DNA from: UASB124 sp964446935
GTDB taxonomy: Bacteria > Babelota > Babeliae > Babelales > RVW-14
Assembly (NCBI GenBank): GCA_964446935.1
Contig: CAYUQI010000001.1
Location: 68,508 to 132,507, forward strand
Direction of reading: 5' to 3'
DNA length: 64,000 nt
The translations under genes were made by a program, and so were the position numbers. The notes under the pieces are model-generated. The model saw only the letters and a list, made by a program, of their open reading frames with translations, did not search any database and was not told where the DNA came from. Below are positions 31,841-40,629 of the stretch, in pieces (positions within the stretch are counted from its first letter, which is position 1; every line of letters starts with the position of its first letter).

Positions 31841-34063
31841 TTAAACAAGTTTGAGTTCCTTTTGTAGTGTGCGCGCATCCTGTTTGACCTCTTGCGGCAC
31901 CGGGGATGTTATCAGTTCAGCCAGCGCTTTGCGTGCATCCTGCTTACGCCCAACCTCATACAGGCATTTAGCGCGATGAAGGCGGGCATATGGTATCTGA
32001 TTAAGCGTTGGCCCTAAACGATCAAAAACAGCAAGAGCAGCGTCATATTTTCTGGTGTTAAGTAACGCCTGTGCATAATTATAGGCACAACTGTAATTAT
32101 TTGGATCTTTTTGATAGGCAATAGCCAAGTATTCAACGGCTTTCGTATAGCTTGGCAAATTATAATAACAGCAGCCTAAAAGGAAAGCGGTGTCTTGATA
32201 GTGTTTATCAATCTTTTCAAGAACATCAATGGCTTTGCGAAATTGTCCAGTTTCAAGAGCGAGAGATCCATACAGATAAAAGGTATCCCGTTCTGGTGCA
32301 TCGCCATTAATTGCTTGCTCTAAACACATGAAAGCTTCTTGTTTTCGGCCAAGCACTTGATAAAGTTTGCCAAGTGCTGTGTGTGATTTCGTAGCAAATG
32401 GACGCATCTGAATGGCTTGTTTTAAACAGTACTCGGCGGTTTGAAATGATTGATTGGTAAAGTGGAGCATGCCAAGATTGTGAAAGAGTTCTGGATGTGC
32501 TTCGCCAATATCAAGTGCACGTTTGTAGTGTTCAAGAGCTTTATCAATGTTATTTGAAATTTGGTAGATGGTGGCCAAATTAATGTGTGGTTCGGCATAG
32601 AAATTATCTCGTTCTATTGATTTATAAAAATAATCCATAGCTTCTTGCGTTCTTCCAGTTTCCCACAATGCAATGGCGTAGTTGTTGTATGCGCGTGATT
32701 TTTCGGGAATTTTGTTAATTACATCACCCCAAAAATCGAGTTCTGAGCGCCATACATTGTTGCGAATGCTGCTGGAACTTGCAAAAGCTATGCACACAAA
32801 GCCAAGTACCATGGAGAGAATGATTCGCCTCTGACGTTCTTGCACTAATTGTAGGATTTTGTCGGAAAACCATACGTACCCTTGAACAAATACAAATGCC
32901 AACATAACCATCATACCCAATGATGCGAGATATGTTTTATAATCACAAATTAATTCGGTTGTGGGGAAAATGCTCGTTCGTGGAAGCATTGCTATAAAAA
33001 ACCACGCGAGTCCAAAGATCACAAGCGGAATTTTGTAACGAATGTATAACCAGACGGCCATACAAAGGAGTGCTAGCAAAAGTAACAGAGGCAGAATAAC
33101 GTCGAGATCATAAAGATGCGACGAAAGTTTCATGTTGTTATCAAAGCAGAGACTGAATGGCCAGATGAAGATGGTGATGTAATGAAGCAGAACTTTAAAT
33201 TGAGAGATGGCAAACGGATAACAGGTAATGTATTCGGTTGGCTTGCTTGTCAGAACATTGCCGCGATTATTATGAACAGGGTTGAAGGCGAGTACTGAAA
33301 CTGCTTTAGGTGAAAACATTCCGTATGTAAGCAAAACCCCGTAAAGAATTATAAAAAAACAAGCATGAATGATGATACGAGATTTGAACGATGACCAATC
33401 ACTTTCAGCAATCAAAAACCAGTCGACCATAACAAGAAGTATAGGTAAAACAATGATAATTTCCTTGGTGCCACCGGCAAATGCAATAAAGATAAACGAT
33501 GCTCCATACAAGAATCGTCTGAGCATAATATTGGGTGTTGTTACTGCGTATACAAAGGTGATAAGAACGAGCATGCTAAAGAGAGCAACTAAACCTTCCA
33601 GTCGCATTTGTGTGATGTAGGATACGGTTTGTGTTTGTGCTGGATGTAATAAAAAAAGAATCGTTGTTGTAGTGGCCAGTTCGAGCGCGTAATTTTTGAT
33701 GAATTCGTATCGTTTAACATTACTCAAGAGACGGTAGATGGAAAAAAAGACAAGAACCCCAATAGCAATGTGCAAAAGAACATCAAAAATTCGATAAGCA
33801 AAGGGGTTCGTTTTCCAATAATAAAATGTTGTTTGATTTAATAAGCGGGAAATCCATCGGGGGTTTTGAAAAAACTGTCCCCAAAAATCGATAGAACGAA
33901 CATGGATGTAGTTCGTGATCGTTGGTAAATCATCAAAAAAGAATCCATACCACAATGATGGATAGTAAACAATAAATGTTATAAGCGACAAAAGCGCTGG
34001 AATCCATGCAAACGTTACATATGTTCGCCAAGAATTAAACGATGCTTTTGACATTGTCTTCAT
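31841..34063 (-). CDS. TMTC-like membrane protein: GT-C-type domain plus TPR tail (copy 1)
   Basis: 740 residues. About ten membrane helices (residues 15-440) are followed by about eight TPR units (450-740), for example AYNNYAIALWETGRTQEAMDYF and AEPHINLATIYQISNNIDKALEHY. The membrane part resembles eukaryotic TMTC/DUF1736 proteins and PMT-type GT-C enzymes. An acidic pair sits in the first luminal loop (FFDDLPTI). LLHPAQTQTVSYITQMRLEGL matches the TMTC helix with HP...T, and PRTSIFPTTELICDYKTYLAS is a long conserved loop. TMTC1-4 are O-mannosyltransferases of the ER. By analogy this protein could glycosylate exported proteins, taking lipid-linked sugar. Directly beside a close paralogue (28 bp apart). 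Confidence 0.72.
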   Translation of the reverse strand: MKTMSKASFNSWRTYVTFAWIPALLSLITFIVYYPSLWYGFFFDDLPTITNYIHVRSIDFWGQFFQNPRWISRLLNQTTFYYWKTNPFAYRIFDVLLHIAIGVLVFFSIYRLLSNVKRYEFIKNYALELATTTTILFLLHPAQTQTVSYITQMRLEGLVALFSMLVLITFVYAVTTPNIMLRRFLYGASFIFIAFAGGTKEIIIVLPILLVMVDWFLIAESDWSSFKSRIIIHACFFIILYGVLLTYGMFSPKAVSVLAFNPVHNNRGNVLTSKPTEYITCYPFAISQFKVLLHYITIFIWPFSLCFDNNMKLSSHLYDLDVILPLLLLLALLCMAVWLYIRYKIPLVIFGLAWFFIAMLPRTSIFPTTELICDYKTYLASLGMMVMLAFVFVQGYVWFSDKILQLVQERQRRIILSMVLGFVCIAFASSSSIRNNVWRSELDFWGDVINKIPEKSRAYNNYAIALWETGRTQEAMDYFYKSIERDNFYAEPHINLATIYQISNNIDKALEHYKRALDIGEAHPELFHNLGMLHFTNQSFQTAEYCLKQAIQMRPFATKSHTALGKLYQVLGRKQEAFMCLEQAINGDAPERDTFYLYGSLALETGQFRKAIDVLEKIDKHYQDTAFLLGCCYYNLPSYTKAVEYLAIAYQKDPNNYSCAYNYAQALLNTRKYDAALAVFDRLGPTLNQIPYARLHRAKCLYEVGRKQDARKALAELITSPVPQEVKQDARTLQKELKLV

Positions 34064-34091
34064 TACACACCTCGTGAGTGGTCATTAGTCT

Positions 34092-36503
34092 TTAAACCTT
34101 AACGGTGATGACATTTTCTTTTGTTGCGCCGCCTTTGCCTTTTTTAGTTGTTTTTGGTGCATTAGGATCTTTGTTCAAAGCAATGGCTTTCTTAAAATCA
34201 CTTAATTTAATACTTCCTTTGCCTTCAATTACTTTTTCTTGTAAGGCAAGACGCGTTATTTCATTACGCACTGTTTTTTTGAATTCTTCTGCTGTATTAA
34301 GTGACAGAAGTCCGTTGAGATATTGTTGAGCATCTTTAAACTTTTTCATTTGCTCATAGCATTGAGCAACTCTGAAAAATGCCTGAGGAACGGGTTGTGG
34401 GAATGTTGTTGTGCGTTTAAATATTTCACAGGCATTTGCAAACTCATTTTTGGTATACAGTGTCTCTGCCAAGTTGTACATATAGCGAACGTCGTTTGGA
34501 TTCTTTTGTGCAAGCCCTGCATAAATCTCTTGAGCTTTATCAAGATGTTTGCAGAGAAAATGAGCATTGGCAAGATTAAACCATACCTGATCCTGCCCGG
34601 CACCACGTCTGATTGTTTCTTCAAACGCGTGTATGGCCTCATCATATTTTTGAACTTTTAATCCAAGTTGACCTAATTTGAACATGGCTTCCGGGGTATC
34701 AAGATCTCCTTCAGTTGCTTTCTTTAAATAATCCCACGCCTTAGCAGACTCACCTTTTTCTTCGTACAAACGAGCGAAGTTGTAGAAAGCTTTTCCATAA
34801 TAAGGGCGTAATTGAATGGCGATAGTGAGCATACGTTCAGCATCATCATATTGTTTCTTCTGTAATAAGAGTGTCCCTAAATTGTTGTATGCTTCTGGAT
34901 AATTAGGGCAAATATTAATGGCCCCCTTAAGCGCTTCAATAGCTTTATCAATTTCACCTTTCATTGAATAAGCAACGGCCAAGTTACTTAGAGGATCAGC
35001 ATAATTTGCATCAAGTGAAATGGCTTTTTGATATGCAACAATTGATTCGTCAACACGCCCGGCTTCCGATAGTGCAACCCCCAAATTATTGTGAGAACGA
35101 GCTTTGTTTGGTGCCTTTTTAATATTGTCTTCCCAAAATACTACACAGGTTTCCCAGATTTTGTTGCGTTGATAAGCCCCTAGGCCGATGAATAACATCA
35201 AAATTGAGAGGACTCCAACTTTAACTTCATACGTATTGAATTGTGCAGGGATAGTACGTATTGCAGCCCAAATAGTTGTGAACAAATATACGATAATGGT
35301 ACTGAGTAAAAACATCATGCCTGCTGAGGCTAGATATGTTTTGTAGTCACATACCAATTCTGGCGATGGGATAATCGAGGCTCGTGGAGCAACAGCAATA
35401 AGGAACCACAGCATACCAAAAGAAAAAGCGACATATTTTTTATACCACACTGAGCGGAACACCATGACAAGCAAAGTAACGAGAATTGCAAGTGGAATGA
35501 TGACTTCAAAGCTAAAAAAGCTTGGAGCGATTTTCCAGTCATATTCAACGCTGATATTAAATGGCCATAGGAAGATAACAAGATAGTGCACAATGACTTT
35601 GAATTCTGATATGAGGTATGTCCATGCTGTAATTTCATCAAAGGCGCTAGGGGTAAGAATATTGCCACGATTGTTGTGGGTGCTCATTTTGCCAAGAAGT
35701 GCGTCAATGGTAAAAGAGGTTCCCATATGTTGGAGGATAAGTATTACAAAAAAGAGTGTAAAGAGCCCGTAGAGCCACAGATGATTTTTAAATAAAGCCC
35801 ATTGTTGCTGAGAAATAAAAAACCAATCAATCAAAAGCATGAGGAATGGCACAACAACAACCAGTTCTTTGGTGCCGCACGATAAAAGACCGAATGTAAA
35901 AAGCAATGCAATAAATATTGTTTTGAAAATAATATTGTTTGCTTGTATTGCCTTTACATACATCAGGAGCGTTGCAAGAACAAAGAGACTTGCAAGCCCT
36001 TCCATACGTGCCTGAATGACATATGAAACGGTTTGTGTTTGAGTAGGGTGTAATAAAAACAATCCACTGCTTACAAAAGCGATAAAGAGTGCATTGTCAT
36101 AAAAAAATGGTTTGGTTGTTAAAAGACGACAGAGGTTGTAGATCAAGTAAAAAAGTATAAGTCCTGCAAAGATATGAATAAAAACATTAAAAAGTCGGTA
36201 ATAAAATGGGTCAAATCGACCAAGTTGAAAGTTAAATGCATTGAGCCAATCCCCAAGCCATCGAGGGCTTGTCCACCATCTGGTGAGTGGGTCGTCAAAG
36301 CGTATACCAAATCGTTTGGTTATGTTTGCAATATCATCAAATTGAAATGGATAATTGAGCGAAGGATGATAGATAAGAATGGCCATGAGGGTCAAGATTC
36401 CAGGGGCAAACAAGAGCTGAAAAATGCGATTGTGAATAAAACCAAACGCATGTGAAGCTGCCTGCATTTGTGTTTCTTCCCTAGCAACGGTGCTTTTTTT
36501 CAT
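34092..36503 (-). CDS. TMTC-like membrane protein: GT-C-type domain plus TPR tail (copy 2)
   Basis: 803 residues from the ATG at 36503, placed seven bases after AAAAGGAG. A longer frame upstream lacks one. About ten membrane helices carry the same landmarks as copy 1: FQFDDIANI, then LLHPTQTQTVSYVIQARMEGL, NNRGNILT and PRASIIPSPELVCDYKTYLAS. About nine TPR units follow (AYNNLGTLLLQKKQYDDAERM and similar). A short basic tail ends in TKKGKGGATKENVITVKV. The two copies diverge enough to suggest separate substrates. Transcribed first, it may share an operon with copy 1 and the PGI/PMI gene. Alternative: a non-enzymatic TPR membrane scaffold. Confidence 0.72.
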   Translation of the reverse strand: MKKSTVAREETQMQAASHAFGFIHNRIFQLLFAPGILTLMAILIYHPSLNYPFQFDDIANITKRFGIRFDDPLTRWWTSPRWLGDWLNAFNFQLGRFDPFYYRLFNVFIHIFAGLILFYLIYNLCRLLTTKPFFYDNALFIAFVSSGLFLLHPTQTQTVSYVIQARMEGLASLFVLATLLMYVKAIQANNIIFKTIFIALLFTFGLLSCGTKELVVVVPFLMLLIDWFFISQQQWALFKNHLWLYGLFTLFFVILILQHMGTSFTIDALLGKMSTHNNRGNILTPSAFDEITAWTYLISEFKVIVHYLVIFLWPFNISVEYDWKIAPSFFSFEVIIPLAILVTLLVMVFRSVWYKKYVAFSFGMLWFLIAVAPRASIIPSPELVCDYKTYLASAGMMFLLSTIIVYLFTTIWAAIRTIPAQFNTYEVKVGVLSILMLFIGLGAYQRNKIWETCVVFWEDNIKKAPNKARSHNNLGVALSEAGRVDESIVAYQKAISLDANYADPLSNLAVAYSMKGEIDKAIEALKGAINICPNYPEAYNNLGTLLLQKKQYDDAERMLTIAIQLRPYYGKAFYNFARLYEEKGESAKAWDYLKKATEGDLDTPEAMFKLGQLGLKVQKYDEAIHAFEETIRRGAGQDQVWFNLANAHFLCKHLDKAQEIYAGLAQKNPNDVRYMYNLAETLYTKNEFANACEIFKRTTTFPQPVPQAFFRVAQCYEQMKKFKDAQQYLNGLLSLNTAEEFKKTVRNEITRLALQEKVIEGKGSIKLSDFKKAIALNKDPNAPKTTKKGKGGATKENVITVKV

Positions 36504-36680
36504 AGACGTCTCCTTTTTAACATTTTTGTATGTTTTCAAATCCCCTTTGACACTATATGCAAATTTTAATGAAAAAAAAGCATATGTCGACAGAAAAAAA
36601 CGAGCGTGAGGGTTTTCATGCATTTGACCGGGCTCTTAATCTACCGTATGCTAGATCATATGCCAAAGGAGCTCATAATT

Positions 36681-37445
36681 ATGATTATTCCACAATCTTC
36701 TTTATCAGGAACCGTACCTCGAATGTCCAGAAGACAACAATTTTTGGATGTGCTTAATGACATAGCGATTATCTTTCCGGTGTTTCTTATCATTTTTACG
36801 TGGCGAGGGTTTGTGCAGGCGCTCATAGCACGGATCATGGGAGATCGTACGGCGCAGCACGATGGCCAATTAACGCTTAACCCTTTGGCTCACGTTGATT
36901 TGACCGGACTCGTTGTCATTATGGTTGTATTCTTTGTGCTTGGTGGGCTATTAGGAGATATGCTTCCTCGCGCTTTGTTACTCATTGTTCTTATTGTTTT
37001 AGGGGTTCGTTGGACCCATCCAGTGACGATTGATGATCGTCAATTTAAGCATCATCGGCTTGGCGGTATAATGACATCGCTTTCTGGCTCATTGGCAAAC
37101 TTTCTTCTTGCCTTCATGGGTGCTGGGCTTATGCGGTTGTGCATGAGCGAAGCGCTTCCTATGTATGCAATTGTTTCACTCATTAAAATTTTGCAAACAT
37201 TAATTGATGTAGCATTGTTTTTTGGGGTGCTTGATTTGATTCCTGTGCCTCCGTTTGACGGCGGGCGAGTATTGCGTTATGTATTGCCATACTCGGCCCA
37301 GTCTGTGCTTGATTGGCTGGAAAACTATTCTTTTATCATTTTCCTTATACTCTTTTTTGTTCCCGTGATTAGTGATATCTTCTTGGGTAGCATTTTTATA
37401 TTTGTTATGAGCATCAAGAAAATGATGCTAAGCGTCTTTTTTTAA
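36681..37445 (+). CDS. Site-2-protease (M50) pseudoenzyme
   Basis: 254 residues from the ATG at 36681, which follows AAAGGAGC by eight bases. It aligns along its length with the next gene: DGQLTLNPLAHVDLTGLVVI, then THPVTIDDRQFKHHRLGGIM, SLSGSLANFLLAF and LDLIPVPPFDGGRVLRYVL. Where that paralogue has the zinc-binding HEFSH, this one reads RGFVQ (residues 42-46), so both histidines and the glutamate are gone. The third-motif aspartate (PFDGG) is kept. It cannot be a standard zinc protease. It may pair with the active neighbour or guide its substrate. An extra helix (VVFFVLGGLLGDMLPRALLLI) is inserted before the conserved core. Confidence 0.82.
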   Translation: MIIPQSSLSGTVPRMSRRQQFLDVLNDIAIIFPVFLIIFTWRGFVQALIARIMGDRTAQHDGQLTLNPLAHVDLTGLVVIMVVFFVLGGLLGDMLPRALLLIVLIVLGVRWTHPVTIDDRQFKHHRLGGIMTSLSGSLANFLLAFMGAGLMRLCMSEALPMYAIVSLIKILQTLIDVALFFGVLDLIPVPPFDGGRVLRYVLPYSAQSVLDWLENYSFIIFLILFFVPVISDIFLGSIFIFVMSIKKMMLSVFF

Positions 37446-37473
37446 TCAAGAGTTTTTAATCAGATAGGATGCT

Positions 37474-38199
37474 ATGGTTCATTCGACGTGGCTTGATTTT
37501 TGGGCTCGCGTAGCTATTGTTGTGCCAGCGTTTTTGGTTGCTGTGTCATTTCATGAATTTTCGCATGCCTTGGTGGCGTCATGGCTTGGCGATGATACGG
37601 CTAAGAAGCGAGGGAGATTGACACTAAATCCGGTTGCTCATATAGATTTGCTTGGTTTATTGTTTCTGATTATTTTCAAAATTGGTTGGGCAACACCGGT
37701 TCCAATTGATCATCGTAACTTTAAATTTCCTCGATTGTATTCAATTGTTGCAGCTCTTGCTGGTCCATTTTCTAACTTTGTATTAGCATTTGCCTGTTTT
37801 GTGTGTATCAAATATCTTCCGATAGCATTGTTAAGTCCCTCTGTCGTCAAGACGTTTATGCAAATCTTATCGGCGACAGCGTGGGTCAATGTTATGCTTG
37901 GAGTATTTAATTTATTGCCAATTCCACCACTAGACGGAAGCCACATTATAACAGCATTGCTGTCCAAACCATTTCCTCGGTTGGTTATGTGGTTATATCG
38001 TTATTCGTTATTGTTTATATTGATTCTTTTTATGTTTCCATCGTTTCAACAGGCACTGCTTGAGTTAATTATTAAGACAGAGCAATTTATTAAGCANNNN
38101 NNNNNNNNNNNNNNNNNNNNNNNNNNNNNNNNNNNNNNNNNNNNNNNNNNNNNNNNNNNNNNNNNNNNNNNNNNNNNNNNNNNNNNNNNNNNNNNNTAG
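37474..38199 (+). CDS. Site-2-protease family (M50) membrane metalloprotease, 3' end lost in gap
   Basis: The first 207 residues are visible, then the N run at 38097-38196 begins. The zinc motif is SFHEFSHALVASWLGD (His27, Glu28, His31), and the second site is GVFNLLPIPPLDGSHIITAL. About five membrane helices. The protein probably ends shortly after the last visible residues (IIKTEQFIK). A TAG at 38197-38199 is in frame only if the gap is truly 100 bases, which cannot be assumed. Such short M50 proteins cut membrane proteins, often transcription-factor regulators. It lies 28 bp after its pseudoenzyme paralogue, in what looks like an operon with tyrS following. Confidence 0.85.
   Translation: MVHSTWLDFWARVAIVVPAFLVAVSFHEFSHALVASWLGDDTAKKRGRLTLNPVAHIDLLGLLFLIIFKIGWATPVPIDHRNFKFPRLYSIVAALAGPFSNFVLAFACFVCIKYLPIALLSPSVVKTFMQILSATAWVNVMLGVFNLLPIPPLDGSHIITALLSKPFPRLVMWLYRYSLLFILILFMFPSFQQALLELIIKTEQFIKXXXXXXXXXXXXXXXXXXXXXXXXXXXXXXXXXX
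38097..38196. other. Scaffold gap (100 N)
   Basis: Exactly 100 N. Unlike the first gap, the bases before and after do not repeat each other, so the missing length is unknown. It hides the end of the protease gene and the tyrS upstream region. Confidence 0.95.
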
Positions 38200-38208
38200 G
38201 TATGTATT

Positions 38209-39408
38209 ATGAAACAAACTGCTACACAGATACTTGAAAGCATTAAACATGGCACACAACAGGTGTTGCCAGAAGAAGATTTGATCAAAAAATTACAAAA
38301 AAACAAGCCACTTCGTATTAAATTTGGCGCTGATCCAACAGCACCAGACTTGCATCTAGGGCACGCTGTTGTTCTGAGTAAATTAAAACAATTTCAAGAT
38401 CTTGGGCATGAAATTACCTTTCTGATTGGTGATTATACCAGTCGTATTGGTGATCCAACGGGACGATCAAAGACGCGTCCACCGCTCACTGAAGAAGAAA
38501 TTAAGCATAATGCGCAGACGTATTTGCAACAGGTGACCAAAATTCTTGATCCTAAAAAAACAATTGTACGGTACAACAGCGAATGGCTGTCAAAGTTGAC
38601 CTTTGCCGATATTTTGGTGCTTTGTGGTAAAGCAACGGTTGCTCAGCTGATTGAACGTGAGGATTTTGCAAAGCGTCTTAAAGAAAAAACACCTATCGGC
38701 ATGCATGAATTGTTGTATCCATTGATGCAAGGTTTTGATTCTGTAGCGCTTAAATCTGATATTGAAATGGGCGGGACCGATCAAACATTCAATTTATTAA
38801 TGGGGCGACATTTGCAAGAGTGTTACGGTCATGAGCCTCAGGTGATTGTAACGATGCCGCTGCTTGAAGGCTTGGATGGCGTTCAAAAAATGTCCAAGAG
38901 TTATGGTAACTATGTTGGGTTGTGGGAAAAGGCCGATGTTGCATATGGCAAGCTGATGTCGATATCAGATGAACTGATGTGGCGTTACTATGTGCTCTTG
39001 TGTGGGACATCCAAAGAGGACATTGAACGTATGCAGCAGGGTGTGCAACAAGGTACATTGCATCCAATGAACTTAAAAAAAGAAATGGCGTTTTTAATCA
39101 TTAAACGTTTTTGGTCAGAAAAGGAAGCCAAAGAAGGACAACAGCAATTTGAAGCATTGTTTCAGCAAAAAGACTATTCGGCAGCACGTGAAGTGGTGTT
39201 ACCTGCCGGGACAGCCAATCCGCTGTGGATTGTTGAGATGCTCAAGGTGTTAGGCGCCATAGCGTCATCTTCTGAGGCCAAGCGCCTTATTGAATCAAAG
39301 TCAATTGAGATTGATGGAACATCAATTGATAACTTTAAGCATGAAGTTCAATGGAAGCCTGGGATGATTATCAAGGTTGGCAAGCACCGTATTTATAAGA
39401 TTGGTTAA
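38209..39408 (+). CDS. tyrS: Tyrosyl-tRNA synthetase
   Basis: 399 residues. The class I motifs are RIKFGADPTAPDLHLGHAVVL (HLGH) and VQKMSKSYGNYVGL (KMSKS). MGGTDQTFNLLMGR lies between them. The C-terminal S4-like RNA-binding part is AIASSSEAKRLIESKSIEIDG. The longer TyrZ-type pattern (GDPTGRSKTRPPL) fits. It charges tRNA-Tyr. Its stop overlaps the stop of the convergent exported kinase-like gene by four bases. Confidence 0.96.
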   Translation: MKQTATQILESIKHGTQQVLPEEDLIKKLQKNKPLRIKFGADPTAPDLHLGHAVVLSKLKQFQDLGHEITFLIGDYTSRIGDPTGRSKTRPPLTEEEIKHNAQTYLQQVTKILDPKKTIVRYNSEWLSKLTFADILVLCGKATVAQLIEREDFAKRLKEKTPIGMHELLYPLMQGFDSVALKSDIEMGGTDQTFNLLMGRHLQECYGHEPQVIVTMPLLEGLDGVQKMSKSYGNYVGLWEKADVAYGKLMSISDELMWRYYVLLCGTSKEDIERMQQGVQQGTLHPMNLKKEMAFLIIKRFWSEKEAKEGQQQFEALFQQKDYSAAREVVLPAGTANPLWIVEMLKVLGAIASSSEAKRLIESKSIEIDGTSIDNFKHEVQWKPGMIIKVGKHRIYKIG

Positions 39409-40403
39409 TCTGTCGATTGGCTTTTTAACCATGTCCCGATGTCTTCGCCTAGTTTTTTCATTTGTGCCGATGTCTTGTCTGCGTTGTCCGAATTAATAAA
39501 GATGAATTCGTAGTTGTTATAGGTCCGCGGGGCAAATTGTTTTTTTTCTGTTTGCTCAAACCATCTTAAACGATCAATCCATTGCAAGACAGCTTTTTTG
39601 TCTTTTGATGCGCGCTTACTTTTACTAGGTTGTTGGCGGAGAAATGTTTCGATGTCTGAGAGCTTGCTTTTTTCAGATGCAAAGAGGGGTAATGCGGTTG
39701 CTATTGATCCCTTTTCTAGTCTTGGTGATGCTGTGCAGTATGTCTCAAAATAATCTAAAAGGACGGTCCATATATTTCTATGTTCTTGCTCGTTGTGAGA
39801 TTGATTGCGTTTTTTGATGTTTTCTAAAAGTTTATCGAGTGGTGAATACATTAAAAGCGTGTAAACCCTATGTCCTTGTTCTTCAAGTTTTGCTTTAAAA
39901 CTTTTCGTTAAGTCTTGCCTTCCATCGTTAGCTAAAACGGCATCGCAAATAACTACTTCGCCCGAGAATTCATTGAGTGCATCAACTGTTGCCAGATGGC
40001 AGCTATTCCATCCATGCGATTTTTTTGTTGAAAGTTGCGGAGTATACGTTTTAATTGATTGTTTTGTTGGTTTGTATGTATTAAGGGATTGCGTTAATTT
40101 TTTTTGAGGGAGATGATCCATACTAATGCTCTTACACTTCAGATACGGTTCGAGCCCTTCTGCCATCTTAGTTTTCCCACTGCTGGGTGATCCTGCAATA
40201 ACAATGATGTTATTTGGCTGCCATGTTGTTTTTGGTTCATTGGCGGCATATTCTTCATCAAGTTCGTCTTCCAATGCTAGTTTTAAATCCGCCATATCAT
40301 CCATGTCGAAGGAATCGTGTTTTACTGCGGCAGACAATGATAAAGCCTGTATGCTCAAAAAAGAGAAAAAAATAGCTTTCTTCAAAAAATGATTGAGATT
40401 CAT
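39405..40403 (-). CDS. Exported P-loop (zeta-toxin/AAA_33-like) kinase-family protein
   Basis: 332 residues. Residues 1-26 (KKAIFFSFLSIQALSLSAA) look like a Sec signal peptide; an acidic linker (DMDDMADLKLALEDELDEEY) follows. From about residue 65 comes a P-loop kinase fold. IIVIAGSPSSGKTKMAE has Walker A at 71-78, SISMDHLPQK the next strand-end acid, and GEVVICDAVLANDGR a Walker B-like strand. HRVYTLLMYSPLDKLLENIKKRNQSHNEQEHRN is like the lid helix of zeta toxins and polynucleotide-kinase relatives. Such enzymes need ATP, which is scarce in the periplasm, so a role inside a host cell would make more sense. No antitoxin gene is beside it. Substrate unknown. Confidence 0.7.
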   Translation of the reverse strand: MNLNHFLKKAIFFSFLSIQALSLSAAVKHDSFDMDDMADLKLALEDELDEEYAANEPKTTWQPNNIIVIAGSPSSGKTKMAEGLEPYLKCKSISMDHLPQKKLTQSLNTYKPTKQSIKTYTPQLSTKKSHGWNSCHLATVDALNEFSGEVVICDAVLANDGRQDLTKSFKAKLEEQGHRVYTLLMYSPLDKLLENIKKRNQSHNEQEHRNIWTVLLDYFETYCTASPRLEKGSIATALPLFASEKSKLSDIETFLRQQPSKSKRASKDKKAVLQWIDRLRWFEQTEKKQFAPRTYNNYEFIFINSDNADKTSAQMKKLGEDIGTWLKSQSTD

Positions 40404-40569
40404 AAAAATACCTCTAAAAAAACGTTAAATTTGATCAGGCGATTTGCCTTTTGGAATTATGATTTGTTCGATTCTATCAATCAATATTCTGGGTGTCAAG
40501 TGGAAGAGCTTTGAGAACATAGAGCCGGAGGGAAATAATCGATTTATTTTTTCCAAAACAAAGAACAGA

Positions 40570-40597
40570 AGGGCCAGCTCATTACAGAGCTGGCCCT
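40570..40597. terminator. Terminator after the 40630-41346 gene
   Basis: AGGGCCAGCTC (40570-40580) pairs with GAGCTGGCCCT (40587-40597) around ATTACA. It follows the minus-strand stop at 40630. Confidence 0.82.
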
Positions 40598-40629
40598 TTA
40601 TATACGATTTAATTGAGATAAATGAGATA

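Noticed and set aside
38197..38199. TAG as the true stop of the second site-2-protease gene
   Set aside because: Frame across an N run of arbitrary length is meaningless.
39405..40403. Zeta toxin of a toxin-antitoxin pair
   Set aside because: No epsilon-like antitoxin beside it, and the protein has a signal peptide; it is described as an exported kinase fold only.
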